64,000 nt of DNA, taken from Vigna angularis (lineage: Eukaryota; Streptophyta; Magnoliopsida; Fabales; Fabaceae). The translations under genes were made by a program, and so were the position numbers. Position 1 is the stretch's first letter. The number at the start of each line of letters is the position of its first letter. Below, one piece after another: positions 57,429 to 64,000 of this stretch. The stretch lies in assembly GCF_016808095.1 (NCBI RefSeq), contig NC_068974.1:26768825-26832824 (forward strand). The letters run 5' to 3'. Under the pieces are notes generated by a model, which had not been told where the DNA came from, did not search any database, and worked only from the letters and a program-made list of their open reading frames with translations.

Positions 57429-59560
57429 GACAATTTTTTGCATAAAACAATTGTTATTTCTCATCTCACACTTTTAATGATGATTCAAATACAACCGTCA
57501 TTTTTTTTTCCACTCAAACTTTTAACGATGATTCAATTATATAATCATTGTTAAATGCCAAATTTGATTTTTCCATGGTCTTCAAATAATCATCGTTTCT
57601 TCTTAATTATCACATCTTTTTAGATGATGATGATTTTGCTATTGTTAATCAATCATTATAATATCATTCACTGCTGCATATATCAATCATTATAATAGCA
57701 TTCACTCATAGGACCAAATTATCGCCTAATAAATTATCCAATAACTTTAATCTAATCAAATAACTTCACAACCAACTTAACACATTCATACAACATAACA
57801 ATTTCTATAATCTCAACATCCAATAAAAACTTTTAGAATTCAATACCTCCTTTCTCATTACTTATAAATCAACAATCACTATCTTTACATACATATGAAA
57901 TAACCTCTTTCTCTATCTCCTTCACACACACATAATACAACTTACTTTAAAAGTGTTTTACAAATATAAACATATTGCTTATGCTTGAGCAATCTATAAG
58001 AAAAAAAACATGTTAGCTATATTAGAATTTTATAGGTAATATGAAACATTAGAATTTTTATAATGGTACACCGACACATTTATGAAACTTTTAAAGGGGT
58101 TTACTATAATAATAATGTTACACAAGAATTGTAGAAATGTACATATGTGAACTAAGCTGATTTAGTAATTTATGAAAGGCAATTAATGTTTAGGTCAATT
58201 GAGGAACTTACTTAAAGGACTGAGAAAAAAATTGTTGTTAAGAGTAGTCCAAAAGTTGAGTTTAGATGTATGACACATAAAATTTGGGAAGAAATATGAA
58301 AAAAAAAATGGTTAAGGAACTTAAGATTCCTATAATTATACCATGAGACTTTGTTATGGGATAATAAACTTACCATTAGCATAGAAAAACATGTTTGCAC
58401 TGTGATAGAATAAAGAGAAAAAATAAGTATGTGAAAATTGATCCTTGTTTCATAAAAGAAAAAGATAGCTGATTCGATTTTTGTATTCAAGTCATCAAAC
58501 TACAGACCCATTAATCAAGACTTTACCTACAGATAATTATGAAAACTTGAGATTCAACTTGGGAATGGTTGAAATTTATGATCAGACATGAGAGTATTGA
58601 ATTCTAATTTAGAATTAAAAAGAAAGCCAACACCTAAACTTGATGATATAATGATACTTAAGGAGGAGTTCGATCATAAACTTTTTATTACAGTGGAAAT
58701 AGATTATTGTTATATATTATTCAGTACTTATTAGTGTAAGAAGATAAAAAGCTTTGCATATAACAGTACTTATTACTTACATTTTACAGCAAGTCATCAG
58801 GATTCGAAAAATAAACTGCTTTTAAAAACAAAAATTTCTTCATATATACTATAAATTAATTAGAGCCAATTCTGATGGACCAATGTTGAACAAGCTTTAA
58901 AAATAATGCTTCAAAATCTAAAGATACAGACAGATGAACTTAAAGAAAATCTTTCATAAAAAAGGAAAATCTTCCATGAAAAAACAGACACCATGATATA
59001 TCTTCAGAAACTGAGGCATTGGTATCCATAAATAAGCAAAGCAAGCCGTATGATATTGACACGTACGATAGCATCATGAAGAATATTTATCTGGAATTTG
59101 ACCACTCCTTGGTTTTGTATTTTTCTGATAATTACTAGCAGACATTTTATATTCACGGTGTGTAGTGTTTTGTTGCATGCAAAGTAAAACTTTCCAAAAC
59201 AACTACAAATAAGACAAGGAAGATACAGTCAAAAAATGATAGGGTTATTATAAGAAAAAAGTTCTGGTTGCAATTGATTTGTTGCATGTGTACGTGGCAC
59301 ATGCAAGGAAGAAAATCATGAAAAGGAACAAGAAGGTGAATAGCGAATCTCTAGAACGTTACAAGTTTTGGTTCCAGAGGTAGTGAACTTGCAGACAATG
59401 AATAAGACAATGTCACCTTGCTTTTCGTGGCTGCGATGCTTGCAACCATCTTTCATGACTGGTACACACAGCGTGGCAAAATGGACTTCAAAGTAATTTT
59501 CTTAAACGATCATCAAAATGTAAATTCAATATTGTTATTATTCTCTCTGTATCAGAAGTT
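57429..59560. other. AT-rich DNA, no gene seen
   Basis: 57460-57660 has repeated TTTTAA(T/C)GATGATTCAA and AATCATCGTT motifs in both orientations, suggesting the subterminal zone of an undefined DNA element. 59285-59300 has TGTACGTGGCAC, a G-box-like palindrome. No coding evidence. Confidence 0.4.
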
Positions 59561-59721
59561 CTAATTAATAATTTGAAAAAACTATAACATGTTAACAATA
59601 TTTTTTAACAACTTTTTTTATCGTATTACTATTTTATTGGTCCCTATATATAAAACGAACTAATCACGATTTATCTATAAATTGTTGTAAAAATATTGTT
59701 AAAAAAATATTTTAAAATTAG
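59561..59721. mobile_element. Small palindromic MITE
   Basis: Imperfect inverted repeat over the whole 161 bp: CTAATT ... GTTAACAATATTTTTTAAC on the left against (revcomp) CTAATTTT ... TTAACAATATTTTTACAAC on the right. The target duplicate is not clear. Confidence 0.45.
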
Positions 59722-60400
59722 GTCTGTGATAATCAATGAAGTTATTTTTTTACTTTTGGTATTGTTGAGATGGTGTAACTCTTGTCTTCTTCCTACTTAG
59801 ATATTGGGAATCTTATCGAATTTAGTGGTTTAAATGTTTGTTTGTTGTAAAGTTGTTATCTATATCGTAATCGGATAAAGATAACATGTTTAGTTTTTTT
59901 TTTCTATTTTATGTGTTAAATCGTATGTTAAGACGGAAATGGTAGTTATTATGCCAAATCGTGAAGTTTTCTGCCATTAACTAGAAGTTAACTTTCATAT
60001 TTTTCTAGACATAATTAATATAATATTTTAAATAATTTAGTATTTTCTTTTTCAATTTTTTTTCATCTTCTCTCTTTTATTATGCTATCTCATCTCGATT
60101 CGGTAGCATAATAAAACTAGTGAAAACAAATGTATTGTTGACTTTGTTTTGTAATTATAACAATAATATAAATAATTTTTACAATTTAATCATATATAAT
60201 TTTATTTAATTTGTAGGTAGTTTAATAATTAAAAATTCACAGGGGAGTCATCAAATGGTGATGTTAAATGATGTTTAAATGTTTTTATTATGATTAGCAA
60301 ATTGATAAATTCTATTAGAGTGAATGTATTGTTAAAATTTGTGTTAAATGCATGAGGTTATTAACTTATTAAAAAAAGATTAAAAATAAGTTTGTTCTCT
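59722..60400. other. AT-rich spacer, no gene seen
   Basis: No supported features. Confidence 0.5.
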
Positions 60401-61089
60401 ATTTTAATCGATTAACTTATTTATTTAATCAATTAAAATGGTCTAAATTGTCAAATATGTTGAAAATGTAAATCAGGAAGTCAAACTCTTTGTTTTAATA
60501 GATTAATTTATTTATCTAATTGATTAAAACTAATAGTATTATGTCTTTGATATATATGATTGGTTCCTTTTCCCGGTACGAAAAACATTAAAAGAGTTTT
60601 CATTTGTTGGACAAGAACATCCTTTGAGCATTCTTGGAGATTTCTTGGAGAACCAAAATATTAATGGAAGAAAATCAAGGTTGCAAGCTTTCAAGAATGG
60701 GAGAAAGAGCTAACGCATCTGGTTTCAGTTTTCTCTATAATATCTGCACTAAAGGTGTATCAGTTCTTTTATTTTTCGGTAAGCTCTAAGAATTGTTGTG
60801 TCCTTTGCTGTGCAGGCAAAGTTTTTAGTGTGAGTGTGTAATCTCACCTTTAGGAGTTAATTCTTCTCATATAGTGGATTTCCTTCCACTTGGATTTTTG
60901 GAAGAAGACTAGATATAAATTCTTTAAGAGTTGAATCGGTATAAAATCTTGCGTGGTTTTCTTCATCTTCTTTACTTGATTATCTTTTAAATCTTTAAAA
61001 GATTGAGAAGTTCATCTTAAACATATTTTATACACCAAAATATTTCAAGAACGGTAAAACCAGTTCTAAGCCAATTCACCCTTTCTTGG
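60401..61089 (+). mobile_element. Possible Ty1/copia LTR remnant
   Basis: Contains TTTTAATCGATTAACTT and ATCAATTAAAATG blocks, a GTGTGTAATCTCACC-type region, GTGGATTTCCTTCCACTTGG and CCAATTCACCCTTTCTTGG close to its end. This order is familiar from plant copia (SIRE/Maximus-type) LTRs and the sequence just after them. Borders are unclear; the right side is cut by the CACTA terminus at 61090. Confidence 0.35.
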
Positions 61090-62041
61090 CACTAGTACTG
61101 AAATGGGCTTTTAACGCGTTGTACTTCCCACAGGTAAAATTAATAATCATTTTTGTTTAGTAATTGATTTTCGGTATAAGTTAACATTGACTATGACAGG
61201 TAGAAGCGATAAAGGTAGTTATTCAGCTCCAAGTGTCCCAAGGGACGACATGAACGACACTCGTCCATGTTAGTTGTATGTTTTAAATGGAACTGGGATG
61301 ATGCTAGTGACTCGTGGAACAATGTTTGAGGCAACCATTGTAGTTCATGGTATGGAGCTATCATACAATGGGGTCAAAGTCACGGTAGACGAAATTGGTA
61401 TACCAGATGCGATAGTTTTTGTGCCAACAGATGAGATTTTCACTATGGACAATCATTTCAATCTTTTCTCATTTGGCCTAGACAGTTGGTTGGTTTTATT
61501 TCTGACCCTTCGACATGGACTCCTACTATACACTTCTCAACTTTAAACTTTATATGTTATTGACGTCCAAACTTAAATATTTTTCCATGTAACAAGAAAC
61601 ACGTGGAGAGGAAAGTCCTACATCCAAAAAGATTAATTTATCTGAGGATGACCCTCTTGGTGCATTACACTAGCTTTCTGAAATCATTATAGATGAGTTG
61701 ATGATGGTTCCATGGGATTCTACTATATTTTTAAGAGACTCTGAGATTCCATTGAACTTGCATAAGAAACATGTCTTTGAGCTTGCGTCGGGGAAATAAG
61801 AGCTTAATATTACCTTTATTCAGTTATAGATAATGCAAGTCTGTGAACAATTATTAATATAAAAATGATTTATCAAGTTACTTATATCAAATCAATTTTT
61901 TATTTCAGGTATATTTGGATATAAGTAATAATATGTGGTTCAATGATGTATAATATGAGTTCATTGACCCACAACTCACTCACGAAGAGAATAAATTTGA
62001 AGACATCCAAACATACATCACCAATTTCTTTGCAAGGTGGG
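61090..62041 (+). mobile_element. Remnant of a coding CACTA element
   Basis: Starts CACTAGTACTGAAATGG, a CACTA-type terminus, inserted in the copia-like sequence. About 110 bp in begins coding sequence related to plant En/Spm-type proteins (next entry). The right part is lost or displaced by the LTR-like sequence that begins near 62046. Confidence 0.5.
61205..62041 (+). pseudogene. CACTA-associated ORF: DUF8039-like domain, then Ulp1-like protease region
   Basis: Coding starts after a possible TATGACAG|GTAGAAG acceptor. The frame RDDMNDTRPC, stop (61271), LYVLNGTGMMLVTRGTMFEA, MELSYNGVKVTVDEIG and FVPTDEIFT looks like the DUF8039-type domain of plant transposase-associated proteins. Further on, with frame changes and stops, come EDDPLGALH, SEIPLNLHKKHVFELASGK, ELNITFIQL and FIDPQLTHEENKFEDIQTYI, the order I associate with the region before and within the Ulp1-like (C48) protease module of CACTA second ORFs. 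The catalytic His/Asp/Cys part is not reached. At least four stops or shifts make it a pseudogene. Confidence 0.6.
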
Positions 62042-62045
62042 AGGT

Positions 62046-64000
62046 GATAACGTTAATTCCTACCATTATCTAAGGGTCATTTTAGATACAAAGTCAGCTC
62101 CCCTTTAGCTTGAAATGTGCTTAATCCTCTCTTTTATCTTGCTTTTGTAAATAATTGTAGTTTAGGTTACACTTAGGAGATATCATCATTAATTTCCTTA
62201 TTTTGTAGGTTAATTTTGTGCTTAGGAAGAACATCAATCATATCAAGGCACTAGAACCCAGGAAAAGCACAAAGAGCATCAAAAGCATGATCTCATTAAG
62301 CCAAAGATCACGCTTGGGCACCCCTCAAATGGCTTTGAGCGCCAATTGCCTCGTAAAGATCACGCCTAGAAGCCCCGTCTAGGGTGTTGAGTGCCATTTG
62401 ATGCGCAAAGTTGGTGCTTGGCGCCCTAGCCAGGACGCTGAGTGCCATTTGCTTCGACAATCTCGTGCTTGGGCGCCCTCCTGTTTGGGTGATGAGTGCG
62501 ACTTTTGCTGATGTGACATTTTTGACCTATTTAATGCTAACATGCAAAAAGAGTTGCATCTTTTGGCGGCTGAAGTACAAAAACAATTCTTGGACCACTT
62601 GGAAGCTAACTTGGGTGTGTGAGAGCTCTTCTTCCTTCTTCCTTGGGTCTCCATTGTCTTCCATTTCTTCCATTGTAAGCTTGAACTCTCCATGACAATA
62701 GAGAGCTAACTCCATTTTTGTTGGGGAAAGATGTAACCACCGAACTTCATGTACATGAATATGTTTTAAATGTATATATTGCTTCTTTCATTGAATGCTA
62801 GTAGTGTTTTTCCTTAAATTAATGCTTGTTATGGTTTGGTTACTCATAACTTGATTTTTTGGTTTGTTTGACATTGGAAAATATCTCATGTACCTAGACG
62901 TGAAATAAACTACCTAAAGGAAATTTTATCTAGGAATAGAGCTTGGACCTTTAGTTGTCGTAAATCTTATTTCTTAAAGTAGAGTTACTTATTAGGGTTT
63001 TCAAGGGATTGAAATCTAATAAGGAAGTCTAGGCTCTTTTACCAAGGGATTGAGTTTTGAGTAAACTAGTAGGTTGACTTTAGCATACTAATGAAGAAGT
63101 GTTTTAACATGCATGCAAGTGAAGTAGGTGAAATCTTTCCCCAACAATACCATTGCATATCATTTCGAACCTAACTCCATTTCCAAGTGTTTTAGCTTCA
63201 AAAGTTCATTTTACTAATTACGCATGATGTTCATTTTAAGTGCATCCAACACCTAATTAATGGAATCATTCTTTAGTCTATATTAGTTAGAAATTATACG
63301 ATTGTTTGGTGTTGCACGAGTCTCTTGGGAAACGATATATTTTCTTACGGGTTTATTACTTGAAACAATTTGGTATGCTTGCCGAAGTCCTAATGAGAGG
63401 AGCTATATTTTTTTCCCTTATATAGTTTGGTAACACACTAACTTGGAATCATTCCTGAACAACATATTGGTTTAACTTGAAATGACTAGCTTAATCAATA
63501 CTTAACAACTATATGGTACATCTTAACCTAAGACTGTCCAATTTGCCCTTTTCCAATTATTTGGGGACACTCACTAGCTATAGTTAGGTGACTACATAAA
63601 TGGAGTACCCTTCACAAATTCACCCTAAGCTTCAATCAACGAACATCTTCACCAACTCTAACTCTTCACCATGAAACCAACAACTTAAACCATTTTTCTG
63701 CTTATAATATCTACTATCACATTTTAAGTTTGAAGGTGACACCACAACTTAATATCATAACTTAATTTACATCCTTTGTCTCCTATCCAACTTCCTTTAT
63801 TCAACCCAACACTCTCGCTCTTATTGATTATGGCACCTTTATTAAACTCCTTATAGATAACATTAATATGTTTTTAAAGAAATTCCCACGACATCAACCA
63901 CTAGGTCATCAGTAAGATAGTTCTTCGACATCTTGAAAACTATCTTCACACTTTTGTTGACTCTAAAAGGATTATCCTCTGGTATTAACTATGACAAAGA
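62046..64000 (+). mobile_element. LTR-type retrotransposon sequence, incomplete at window end
   Basis: Starts near TGATAACGTTAATTCC, immediately after the CACTA coding remnant. Holds repeated GCGCC/GGCGCC-type blocks (GAGCGCCAATTG, TTGGCGCCCTAGCC, GGGCGCCCTCC at 62335-62485), then a TTGTTGGGGAAAGATGTAA segment and 600 bp of non-coding DNA. This resembles Athila/Calypso-type legume LTRs. The 3' border, TSD and internal genes are not visible, and the last 450 bp are unassigned. Overlapping frames at 62379-62715 are shadows of the GGCGCC repeats. Confidence 0.4.

Noticed and set aside
57252..57554. 100-codon Ile/Tyr ORF
   Set aside because: Translation of an (AT)n tract.
62379..62715. ORFs near 62.4-62.7 kb
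   Set aside because: Overlapping frames on both strands over GGCGCC-type LTR blocks. No protein family.
1..64000. CRISPR arrays, bacterial operons, tRNA or rRNA genes
   Set aside because: The regularly spaced repeats found are LTR minisatellites without unique spacers. No tRNA cloverleaf or rRNA sequence was recognised, and the DNA is clearly plant nuclear.

Overview
This is a repeat-dominated stretch of nuclear DNA from a flowering plant, most likely a legume of the Vigna/Phaseolus group. That placement is inferred from the style of the transposons and LTRs and from the plant-specific gene fragments (TAXIMIN, OCTOPUS/UPF0503, GRAS, NB-ARC). It is AT-rich, has no bacterial features, and no complete host gene was found. 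The one probable host gene piece is the first coding exon of a TAXIMIN-like small signalling peptide on the minus strand (9295-9404). Its second exon was not found. Almost everything else that can be named is a transposable element, and many boundaries can be set exactly from target-site duplications (TSDs) read directly in the sequence. Layout: 1-3180 holds LTR debris and a decayed ORF block. 3923-5603 is a CACTA element carrying a fragment of an OCTOPUS-like gene, lying beside a minus-strand Ty3/gypsy gag and LTR remnant (5607-6990). 7434-8722 is a diverged terminal-inverted-repeat element. 9295-9640 is the TAXIMIN-like exon and leader. 11179-12297 is a Mutator-like (MULE) element with a 15-bp coding-phase repeat; its 3' end and flank are tandemly duplicated to 13057. 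13600-15264 is a second gypsy gag plus LTR. 16601-19163, 29813-32175, 44360-46651 and 51695-53719 are four solo LTRs of one family in the same orientation. 20157-22381 is a CACTA element with a second CACTA nested in it, and 26416-27305 is an uninterrupted relative that preserves the empty site. 22521-23209 is a hAT-type element with an 8-bp TSD. 23790-26415 is a decayed minus-strand LTR with another CACTA (25000-26061) inside. 29186-29559 is a foldback MULE MITE. 32870-34822 is a Pack-MULE carrying an NB-ARC fragment and a GRAS fragment on opposite strands. 35197-36485 is a CACTA with a GC-richer interior. 37620-39353 and 48375-50830 are two long-TIR MULEs of another family; the second carries duplicated pieces of what looks like an ARM-repeat gene. 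61090-62041 is a CACTA remnant with transposase-associated coding fragments, cut by an LTR-type sequence that runs to the window end. How the pieces work together: the window shows three routes of genome change side by side. Gene fragments were captured by DNA transposons (Pack-CACTA and Pack-MULE). Retrotransposons were reduced to solo LTRs by recombination. Elements were nested and locally duplicated. The most unusual signal is a short acidic reading frame near the 3' end of three of the solo LTRs. It ends at the same stop codon, and its copies differ mainly at third codon positions, as expected if the LTR once carried a selected coding exon. Conserved GTAAG splice-donor-like sites lie upstream in the same LTRs. 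All family names rest on recognition from memory; no database search was run.
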